A program made the position numbers and the translations under genes. Shown here piece by piece: positions 59,101 through 64,000 of a DNA stretch of 64,000 nucleotides. The stretch spans positions 62,001 through 126,000 of the forward strand of contig JABTUJ010000005.1 in the NCBI GenBank assembly GCA_015075445.1. Direction: 5' to 3'. Each line of letters begins with the position of its first letter. Position 1 is the stretch's first letter. The DNA is from Verrucomicrobiales bacterium. Its GTDB lineage: Bacteria; Verrucomicrobiota; Verrucomicrobiia; Limisphaerales; J093. The notes under the pieces are model-generated. The model searched no databases. It worked only from the letters and a program-made list of their open reading frames with translations, and was not told the origin of the DNA.

Positions 59101-59235
59101 GGCACCTACGTATTTGAGTATTCGACGCGGGTCCAGCATCGGGGCGAGTACCAGACGGGGGTGGCGAGCATTCAGTGCCTCTACGCGCCGGAGTTCAACA
59201 GCCACAGCGAGAGCGTATTACTGCGTGTACGCTGA
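53146..59235 (+). CDS. Alpha-2-macroglobulin family protein with thioester motif
   Basis: The 2029-residue exported protein (signal MKRVLLMVLLAMITPHLRA) is a bacterial alpha-2-macroglobulin, a protease-trapping factor of the periplasm or surface. After about 420 residues of helical, TPR-like sequence come MG domains with FTDRAIYRPGQTIQYKGICL near residue 580, the bait-like region, and the A2M domain (FFFPHLTSDSNGVVRLEFKM near 1263, MPEALTEWRFLGFAHD). The thioester motif CSEQ is at residues 1484-1487 in FPYECSEQIFNRYYANALAR, followed by the alpha/alpha thioester domain (DGGWSWFPGG) and a receptor-like end. There is no lipobox Cys, so it is not a typical lipoprotein, and no penicillin-binding protein 1C gene is adjacent. 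The region WWWGWGWRSRGG near 725 is unusual. Confidence 0.9.
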   Translation: MKRVLLMVLLAMITPHLRAATPREGDWKKVEEAVQQGLPQSALAVLEPLLRAALADRAWAEATRALVRKIALEAEIQGGQPEEKIRRLEAALAEAPVEIRPLLHTVLATWYWQYFQQNRWRFLERTATAEAPGEDFTTWDLQRLFATIDAQFTAALAADRQLQATPVAVFDEFLTRGSLPDTYRPTLYDFIAHEALALHTAGEQAGARPQDAFTIPAESPIFDDADAFVAWKPVTSETNAPALRAIQLYQALLAFHRSDADPSARLDADLARLVWGSNVAFGESRDARYQGALKRFSEVNGDHELAARALHYWAEARYQEGEFAEAHTLARRGATAHPASAGGKLCANLIARIEARSAGVVTERVWNAPWPTLQVRYRNVTNIWFRAVPWDWDEFLDRRHRRPENLSAAERNAVLNRTPALAWSHPLPPTTDFRERVVDLPAPTSLKPGFYFLVASHEETFSDHNNQLSMTDIWVSDLALVIRNRASQLEGFVLDAASGGPVDEAEVKAWHLDNQGNRIPIPTALTDANGFFTLRVPARRNVLVKATARGQSVATADEYSRWDEEQGRRPFTQTVLFTDRAIYRPGQTIQYKGICLRVDQDADNYATLGRERVTLALLDVNGQEIARQQHRANDYGSFSGSFTAPRDRLAGQMQLVVVEGAQGRASVSVEEYKRPKFQVQLAAPAMAAKLGGDVQVPGQATAYTGAAIDGAEVQYRVVRQVVMPWWWGWGWRSRGGPQHEGQEIAHGSLRTGTDGRFTVSFVAQPDRTVPESDEPTFEFAVYADVTDGAGETRSDSRVVRLGYSALEARLNAADWLTEDQPVRLEVRTTTLDGEPQVAEGVLKVHALVPPERVSRGSLAPPVRPDWLAMQARVVRDPARRAEDAPEPDLADPNQWPLGPVVAERGFTTDTNGVATVAVPLTAGAYRVLLETQDRFGKKVTGRRPLQVVNPAASRFGIKVPQFLDAPTWEVQPGEEFKALWGTGYETGRAFIEIEHRGRFLERFWTRPGATQAQIQRTVSEAMRGGFTLLVTFVRENRAYVTTRDVRVPWQNKELELRWSHFTSKLQPGQAETWALEIRSPKAEGSRAERVAAELVATLYDASLDAFSYHDWPPGFGVFREEHSRIRSTFANSSRPFGVFRYDWRVAQMPVELSYRSLPPEAQRGMMLFMRRLAARGGMESGARVMDLAVAEGAVTATVAAPMAVPMREMLDAEEAPAFGVGGKAGFVDLEGRVGGGAGAGPAKVDLSQVSARRNLNETAFFFPHLTSDSNGVVRLEFKMPEALTEWRFLGFAHDRTLRAGLLRARAVTAKDLMVQPNPPRFLREGDVLEFTVKVTNQGDQPQQGQVRLTFQNGLNEQPADALLGNHVPDQSFDVPARESRTFAWRLTVPDDLSVLTYKVVGASATLSDGEEGFLPVLSRRVLVTESLPLPIRGPATQTFAFAPLLEAGQSPTLRHQSLTLQMVSQPAWYAVLALPYLMEFPYECSEQIFNRYYANALARFIANSDPKIRRVFDLWKNTPALDSPLEKNPEIKSVLLEESPWLRQARNESQARKDVGVLFDDNRLGAELGRAWEQLREAQAADGGWSWFPGGPRNDYITLYLVAGFGRLRHLGVDVSPELALTSLARLDAWLVERHQRILKDAQSPEDHVPGPSEALYLYGRSFFLKDQPLAAEHQPAVDFFLERARQHWLKTGNRQTQAHLALALQRWGDATTAQAIVRSLKERSVVDPELGRFWRDAERSWWWYQAPIETQALMIEVFAEVVQDAQAVEDCQVWLLKQKQTQNWKTTKATADAVYALLLRGRSLLGSDQLVGLEVGGRDVTPGAAAPRERLDPRPAVEPGTGFYEVRFVGPEVKSEMGRITVKKTDAGVAWGSAHWQYFEDLARVPAYEGTPLKLRKNLFVKQHTASGPVLNPVRENVAVGDELVVRLELRVDRDVEYVHLKDQRGSGTEPVNVLSQYRYQDGLGYYETTRDAATHFFLDHLPRGTYVFEYSTRVQHRGEYQTGVASIQCLYAPEFNSHSESVLLRVR

Positions 59236-59248
59236 TCGCCTCTCCCCA

Positions 59249-59309
59249 GGGGTCAGTCAATAGTATTGTGCTATTTCGGGTCGGTTTTCAGGTTTCAGGG
59301 ACTGACCCC
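59249..59309. repeat. REP-like inverted repeat after the macroglobulin gene
   Basis: GGGGTCAGTC (59249-59258) and GACTGACCCC (59300-59309) are perfect 10-bp arms with a 41-nt loop. AGGGGTCAGTC and CAATAGT are shared with the palindrome at 23707-23765, about 35 kb away. It lies in the spacer before yicC and could also act as a weak transcript end. Confidence 0.75.
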
Positions 59310-59360
59310 ACTGATTCGGGGTTCGACAGTTCCCTAGCGGGTTTGCATAGTGCCTCACGA

Positions 59361-60242
59361 ATGAAGTCGATGACCGGCTATGGCCGCGGCGAGGCGTCCC
59401 GCGACGGGTACAAGGTGACGGTGGAAGTCAGCTCGGTGAATCGCAAGCAGAGCGAAGTCTATCTGAGCCTTCCGCGGGAATTGGAGCCACTCGAGGCGCG
59501 CATCCGCGAGACCATCCACCAGCGGGTCGCCCGCGGCCGACTCTCCGCCAAGATCCAGCTCGAAACCAAGGGCAGCGCCTGGCGCGGTCGGGTCCGCTTC
59601 AACGAGCCGCTGGCGCGAGCCTACGCGGCGGAGTTCACCAAGCTATCCCGCTCGCTGCACCTGTCCGGCGGGATCACCCTCGAGAGTCTCCTGCGCCTGC
59701 CGGGCGTGGTGGCCACGGATGAGCCGGAGGCGGGCCTCAAGATCCTCTGGCCGCTGGTCGAAGCCGCCCTCACCCAGGCCCTGGCCCGCCTGCTCAAGAC
59801 CCGCGAGAAGGAGGGGTCGCACCTGGCCCACGACCTGAAGACCCGCATCCACACCCTGCGCCGGCTGGTGGGTCAGATCCGCCGTCGCGCCCCCCGGGTC
59901 AGCCGCGATTACCACGCCAACCTCCTCGACCGGATCCGGGCCGCCGGGCTCGAAGGGGTGCGCGCGGACGATGACCGCGTCATCAAGGAAGTTGTCTTCT
60001 TTGCGGATCGGGCGGACATCACGGAGGAACTGACCCGGCTGGATAGCCATTTTGTCCAGTTCGACGACTGCGTTGAGTCCACGGAGGCCGTCGGCCGGAT
60101 GCTCGACTTCCTTGCCCAGGAAATGGGGCGGGAGATCAACACCATCGGGTCCAAGGCCAACGACGCGACGATTTCCCGCGCGGTGGTTGCGCTGAAGGCC
60201 GAGCTCGAGCGTTTCCGGGAGCAGGTCCAGAACGTCGAGTAA
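59361..60242 (+). CDS. yicC: YicC/YloC family endoribonuclease
   Basis: The 293-residue protein starts MKSMTGYGRGEASRDGYKVT, the family signature, and contains EVSSVNRKQSEVYLSLPREL, the central LPGVVATDEP and the C-terminal RLDSHFVQFDD plus LDFLAQEMGREINTIGSKAND, all diagnostic. YicC proteins are RNases involved in stationary-phase or small-RNA turnover in other bacteria. ATG 59361 is the obvious start. gmk follows 3 bp after the stop, the standard yicC-gmk arrangement. Confidence 0.93.
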   Translation: MKSMTGYGRGEASRDGYKVTVEVSSVNRKQSEVYLSLPRELEPLEARIRETIHQRVARGRLSAKIQLETKGSAWRGRVRFNEPLARAYAAEFTKLSRSLHLSGGITLESLLRLPGVVATDEPEAGLKILWPLVEAALTQALARLLKTREKEGSHLAHDLKTRIHTLRRLVGQIRRRAPRVSRDYHANLLDRIRAAGLEGVRADDDRVIKEVVFFADRADITEELTRLDSHFVQFDDCVESTEAVGRMLDFLAQEMGREINTIGSKANDATISRAVVALKAELERFREQVQNVE

Positions 60243-60245
60243 ACC

Positions 60246-60869
60246 ATGCCTGCGCCCACGCAGCCGGTGTTGCTCCTGATCGCGGCGCCGTCCGGGGGCG
60301 GCAAGACGACGGTGTGCCAGCAGTTGCTGGCCACGGTGCCGGGGTTGTCCCGGGTGGTCACCTGCACCACCCGTCCGCCGCGCGCGGGCGAGCAGGATGG
60401 CGTGGACTACCATTTCCTGACCGAACCCGACTTCGACCGCCGGGTGGTGGCCGGCGAGTTTCTCGATCACGCCCGCGTGTCCGGGCATCGGTACGGCACC
60501 TTGCAGGCGGAGGTGCTCACCCGCCTGGGCGCGGAACGGAATGTGCTGCTGAATGTGGATGTGCAAGGCGCCGCCAGCATCCGCGCCCTGGCAGCGAACG
60601 TGCCGGCGTTGCGGGCGGCCCTGGTGACGGTGTTTTTGACGCCCGCCAGCCTTGATGTGCTCGCGGAGCGTCTCGCGCGTCGTGGGCAGGATGCTCCCGA
60701 CGTGATGGCGCGGCGGTTGGCGGCGGCGCGCGCGGAGATCGCGCAGTGGGGCCAGTTTGATTACCTGGTGCCGAGCACGACCATGGCCGAGGACCTGCGC
60801 CGCGTGCGGAGCATTCTCGAGTCGGAACAGTTGCGCACGTCCCGGGTCAACGTGGCTCCGGCAACCTGA
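60246..60869 (+). CDS. gmk: Guanylate kinase
   Basis: Gmk converts GMP and ATP to GDP and ADP. The 207-residue protein has the P-loop APSGGGKTT at residues 14-22, TCTTRPPRAGEQDGVDYHFL (the GMP-binding region), GHRYGTLQAEV and LLNVDVQGAASIR. In place of the usual S-G-x-G-K P-loop it has S-G-G-G-K, which is acceptable. The C-terminal QFDYLVPSTTMAEDLRRVRS matches the family end. It lies directly after yicC and before coaC, with no rpoZ in between, unlike the common gmk-rpoZ-coaBC order. Confidence 0.95.
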   Translation: MPAPTQPVLLLIAAPSGGGKTTVCQQLLATVPGLSRVVTCTTRPPRAGEQDGVDYHFLTEPDFDRRVVAGEFLDHARVSGHRYGTLQAEVLTRLGAERNVLLNVDVQGAASIRALAANVPALRAALVTVFLTPASLDVLAERLARRGQDAPDVMARRLAAARAEIAQWGQFDYLVPSTTMAEDLRRVRSILESEQLRTSRVNVAPAT

Positions 60870-60899
60870 GGGCGCGGCCGGCGTCGGCGTGAGAACGAC

Positions 60900-61448
60900 A
60901 TGAAGCACATTGTCCTGGGTGTCACGGGTTCGATTGCGGCCCACCGCGCGGTGGATCTGGCGAGCTTGCTCACGAAGTCGGGGGCGGCGGTGCACGTGGT
61001 GTTGACGGCCGATGCGCAGCGGTTTGTGACAGCGGTCCCGTTCAAGACCCTGTCGCGCCATCCGGTGGTGACCGACCTTTACGACGAGGTGGACGGCTGG
61101 CAACCGGTGCACATTCGGTTGGCGGACGAGGCGGATCTGCTGCTGGTGGCTCCGGCGACGGCGCATTCGCTGGCCCGCCTGGCGCTGGGCCTGGCTGATG
61201 ATGCCCTGGGCTGCATTGCGCTTGCGCTGCATGCCGAGGCGAGGGTACTGCTGGCGCCGGCCATGAATGGCAAGATGTGGCTTCACCCGGCCACGCAGCA
61301 GCATGTCAAGACGCTGCGGGACCGCGGCTGTGAGTTCATCGGACCCGAGACGGGCACCCTGGCGTGTGGCTACGAAGGGGTGGGCCGGCTCTGGCCGGTC
61401 GAGGCCATCGCCGGCCGGGCGTTGGCGCTGTTGGGCGGGGGTTCCTGA
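60900..61448 (+). CDS. coaC: Phosphopantothenoylcysteine decarboxylase (CoaC-type flavoprotein)
   Basis: This enzyme decarboxylates phosphopantothenoylcysteine in coenzyme A synthesis, using FMN. The 182-residue stand-alone HFCD protein has VLGVTGSIAAHRAVDL at the N-terminus, active-site His71 in HIRLADEADLLLVAPAT, and PAMNGKMW at 120-127, the substrate-recognition clamp. The C-terminus ends at LALLGGGS, so the CoaB synthetase domain usual in CoaBC is absent and must be encoded elsewhere. It follows gmk by 30 bp on the same strand. The histidine kinase gene starts 27 bp later. Confidence 0.9.
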   Translation: MKHIVLGVTGSIAAHRAVDLASLLTKSGAAVHVVLTADAQRFVTAVPFKTLSRHPVVTDLYDEVDGWQPVHIRLADEADLLLVAPATAHSLARLALGLADDALGCIALALHAEARVLLAPAMNGKMWLHPATQQHVKTLRDRGCEFIGPETGTLACGYEGVGRLWPVEAIAGRALALLGGGS

Positions 61449-61474
61449 ACATCACGAGGCGTGGTGGCCGCCCC

Positions 61475-62920
61475 ATGAATCTCCCGCGCTGGCAGCAATA
61501 CAAGACCTCGTTGCAGCAGTGGGCGACGGCACGCGAGGCGGCGCGCCGCACGGCCAGCGGGGCGCGGTTCTACGAGAGCGACCTGGTGCTGGTGGTCAAG
61601 GCCATCGTCATCGGATTGCTGACTTATTATCTCTTCTGGTCAGATCTCCTGGGCGACCGGGCTCCGCTCTGGCTCGAGCCGGAGGGGCGCCCGCCTCCGC
61701 CGATCCATGCGGCGTGGCAGGAGGCGCTGCAGACCGTCCGGGTGCTGTTCGTGATCTACGTGGCGATCACGGTGGGCACGGCGTTGCTGCTTCTTGGGGC
61801 CCAACATCTCAAGCCGCCGACGCTCCAGGCGCTGGTGTTCGGCGTCGCCCTGCTCGATGCCTGGTTCCTGGCGGCGATTGTGGCGCTCACGGGGGGCATG
61901 GACAGCGTGCTGTACTGGCTCTATGTCGTGCTCGTCATCCGCAACTGCGCGAGCCTTCCGGCGACGGCCCCGCAGGCCGCGCTGAACCTCCTCACGATGC
62001 TGGCCTATGCTGCCGGTGCGGTGGCCGATGCCATGATCACCCAGCTCGACGCGGTGGGGCTCGCGGCCAACGCGAACGCGTTGCCCGACGCGTTCACACT
62101 GGCGGCCGGGCTGGGGCGCCCCTTCTACCTGCGCATCGCGCTCTTGCTGGCGGTGGCGCTCTGGAGCTACGGGCTGCAGGTCCTCCTGGAGCGGCGTCGC
62201 CGGACCAGCGAGGAACAGCGGGAACTGGCCTTGCGCACCGAACAACTGGCTGCCGCGGGGCGCCTGGCGGCGGAGATTGCGCACCAGCTCAAGAACCCGC
62301 TGGCCATCATCAACACCGCCTCCTACACCCTTCAGAAGACCGTCAAGGAGGGCAAGACCATCACCCAGCAGATCCAGCTCATCCGCGAGGAGGTCGAACG
62401 TTCCGACCGGCTCATCACCGAGCTGATGGGTTATGCCCAACTCGTCGAGGGCCGGGTCGAGAAGCTCGATTTGAAGGAAGAGCTTGAGCGCGCCATTGCC
62501 CATGTGTTTCCCCCGGCCGTCGAGTACGAAGTGAAGATCCACCGGGACTACGCGGCCGGGCTGCCGGACCTCCTGGCCCAGCGCAACCACCTTCAGGATG
62601 CCTTTGTCAACGTGCTCCAGAACGCCCGTGAGGCGCTCCAGGGCCGGGGTAACCTCTGGATCAGCACCCGGCAGGGCGAGAACTTCTCCGTGCTGGTGAT
62701 CTTCGAGGACGATGGGCCGGGGGTGCCGCCGGATCTGCGCGAGCGGATCTTCGAGCCTTACTTCACGACCCGCGACAAGGGCACGGGTCTGGGCCTGGCG
62801 ATTGTCAAACACAACCTCGAGCTTTATGGCGGCTGGGCGTGGGTGGAATCGGAGCTTGGACAAGGCGCGCGCTTCCTTTTACAGTTTCCGGCTCGCACGC
62901 TCATGCGCCTGCGCAAATGA
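61475..62920 (+). CDS. Membrane histidine kinase with multi-helix sensor
   Basis: The 481-residue kinase has an N-terminal membrane part of about five or six helices (VVKAIVIGLLTYYLFWSDLL to IALLLAVALWSYGLQVLLE, residues 40-240). HisKA follows with His270 in AAEIAHQLKNPLAIINT, and a catalytic ATPase domain with NVLQNAREAL (N box), DDGPGVP (G1) and GTGLGLAIVKH (G2). No PAS or HAMP domain is seen. ATG 61475 begins MNLPRWQQYKTS. The stop overlaps the start of the sigma-54 activator as ATGA, so the two form a two-component pair. The signal is unknown. Confidence 0.92.
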   Translation: MNLPRWQQYKTSLQQWATAREAARRTASGARFYESDLVLVVKAIVIGLLTYYLFWSDLLGDRAPLWLEPEGRPPPPIHAAWQEALQTVRVLFVIYVAITVGTALLLLGAQHLKPPTLQALVFGVALLDAWFLAAIVALTGGMDSVLYWLYVVLVIRNCASLPATAPQAALNLLTMLAYAAGAVADAMITQLDAVGLAANANALPDAFTLAAGLGRPFYLRIALLLAVALWSYGLQVLLERRRRTSEEQRELALRTEQLAAAGRLAAEIAHQLKNPLAIINTASYTLQKTVKEGKTITQQIQLIREEVERSDRLITELMGYAQLVEGRVEKLDLKEELERAIAHVFPPAVEYEVKIHRDYAAGLPDLLAQRNHLQDAFVNVLQNAREALQGRGNLWISTRQGENFSVLVIFEDDGPGVPPDLRERIFEPYFTTRDKGTGLGLAIVKHNLELYGGWAWVESELGQGARFLLQFPARTLMRLRK

Positions 62921-64000
62921 CCGACCCGCTGCCACCCTTGTTGTTCGTCGATGACGACAAGAATGCCCGCCGAGCTTTCGAGGGCATGATGGCGGCGGTC
63001 TGTCCCGAGCACGAGGTGCGCACCGTCGAGTCGGCCGAAGCGGCCCTCAAGCTGCTGGCCACCGAGGAGTTCTTCATGGTGATCACCGATGCCCGGCTCG
63101 GGGGCATGACCGGCTACGAGTTGCTGAAGCAGGTCAAGGCGCGCAAGCCCGAGTTGCCCATCCTCATGATCACGGCCTACGACACCTCCGCCCTGGCCGT
63201 GGAAGCGATGAAGTCGGGCGCCATCGATTACCTCCCCAAGCCCTACGATCCCGAGCGCCTGCGGCAGGCCATCGGCTGGTCCGCCCGCGATTACCGCAAG
63301 AACCGCGAGATTGCCGCGCTCCGCGCCCGCATCGGGGAGGCCGTCAGCCTGGACCAGATCATTGGCGAGTCTCCGGCGATGGACGCGCTCCGAAACCTCA
63401 TCAGGACCGTGGCTCCCACCAACGCGACCGTCCTGATTCTTGGCGAAAGCGGCACCGGCAAGGAGCTCGTGGCCGGCGCCATCCACGGACTCAGCCAGCG
63501 ACGCGACCGGAACTATGTCCGCATCAACTGCGCGGCCATTCCCGAAACGCTGCTCGAGAGCGAGCTCTTTGGTCACGAAAAGGGCTCTTTCACCGGGGCG
63601 CTTCGTCAGAAGGCCGGCCGCGTTGAGGAGGCAGACGGCGGCACCATCTTCCTGGACGAGATCGGCGACATGAGCCGGCCGCTGCAGGCCAAGCTCCTCC
63701 GCTTCCTGGAAGACGGCAGCTTTACCCGGGTGGGCGGGAATCAGGAGCTGCGCGTCAATGTCCGCCTCATCGCCGCCACCAACCGCGACATCATCCAGGC
63801 CATCCGCCAGAACCACTTCCGCGAGGACCTGTTCCACCGCCTCAACGTGGTCCAGTTCCGCCCCCCGCCGCTTCGCGACCGGGGCGATGACATTCTCCTC
63901 CTGGCCCGGCATTTCCTGCGCCACTTCAGCGCCGCCACCAACAAGGACTTGCAGACGATCACGCCCGCGGCCGCCGAGAAGCTGATGGCGCACCACTGGC
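62917..64000 (+). CDS. NtrC-family sigma-54-dependent response regulator (cut by right edge)
   Basis: 361 residues are visible. The receiver has acidic residues in LLFVDDDKN and phospho-acceptor Asp58 in VITDARLGGM, with Lys in LPKPYDP. The AAA+ domain shows Walker A GESGTGKE, GSFTGA at 223-228 (a Ser variant of GAFTGA), Walker B GTIFLDEIGDM and the sensor region RLIAATNRD. The DNA-binding end lies outside the window. It is translationally coupled to the kinase by an ATGA overlap. It is a second, separate sigma-54 system in the window. Confidence 0.92.
   Translation, partial: MTDPLPPLLFVDDDKNARRAFEGMMAAVCPEHEVRTVESAEAALKLLATEEFFMVITDARLGGMTGYELLKQVKARKPELPILMITAYDTSALAVEAMKSGAIDYLPKPYDPERLRQAIGWSARDYRKNREIAALRARIGEAVSLDQIIGESPAMDALRNLIRTVAPTNATVLILGESGTGKELVAGAIHGLSQRRDRNYVRINCAAIPETLLESELFGHEKGSFTGALRQKAGRVEEADGGTIFLDEIGDMSRPLQAKLLRFLEDGSFTRVGGNQELRVNVRLIAATNRDIIQAIRQNHFREDLFHRLNVVQFRPPPLRDRGDDILLLARHFLRHFSAATNKDLQTITPAAAEKLMAHHW

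Overview
The window is GC-rich and looks like a piece of a verrucomicrobial chromosome, probably of the Limisphaerales/Pedosphaerales type. The gene families point that way: Tat-exported Gfo/Idh/MocA oxidoreductases, DUF1080 and DUF2961 (GH172-type) proteins, DUF5107-TPR proteins, H-X9-DG-type pseudopilins, LamG and beta-helix exported proteins, a bacterial alpha-2-macroglobulin, and a Ser/Thr kinase overlapping an ECF-type sigma factor. Coding density is high. There is no tRNA, rRNA, CRISPR array, prophage or transposase gene that I can support.

Layout. 1-5425 (+): the end of a U32 peptidase, a small membrane protein, a Gfo/Idh/MocA oxidoreductase and a DUF2961 protein. 5451-11046 (-): an AAA/DUF4143 ATPase, glnE (four frameshifts) and a TIM-barrel isomerase-like protein. 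11242 (+): a nitroreductase. 11943-23624 (-): a seven-gene run of LamG protein, pseudopilin, glutaminase-like/GH43 fusion, PhyH dioxygenase, SSS symporter, UroD-like protein and galK. It faces a divergent AraC regulator (23805 +) and resembles a carbohydrate-use locus. 25152-28347 (+): kinase and sigma factor. 28380-32871: a signalling island in which an NtrB/NtrC-like pair is flanked by two paralogous single-receiver regulators, each preceded by a -24/-12-like sequence. 32928-38550: DUF1080, BrkB/YihY, GNAT, ThiE and PfkB genes. 38541-44751: a giant beta-helix protein and a Tat FAD oxidoreductase. 44870-49504: a DUF5107-TPR protein (frameshifted) and a truncated COG2865-type ATPase. 49559-53033: recA, an exported protein and a second pseudopilin. 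53146-59235: a 2029-residue alpha-2-macroglobulin. 59361-64000 (+): yicC, gmk, coaC and a second histidine kinase/sigma-54 activator pair that runs off the right edge.

The spacers are full of repeats. There are heptanucleotide tandem arrays at five places with different units, long perfect palindromes, and dispersed repeats whose ATG serves as the apparent start codon of secreted proteins. Two tandem repeats lie inside coding sequence: a 39-bp array in the PhyH gene and a 6-bp array encoding a poly-Leu signal-peptide core. Eight apparent +/-1 frameshifts in three genes sit mostly in or next to short homopolymers and cluster tightly, so residual sequencing error is at least as likely as real decay.
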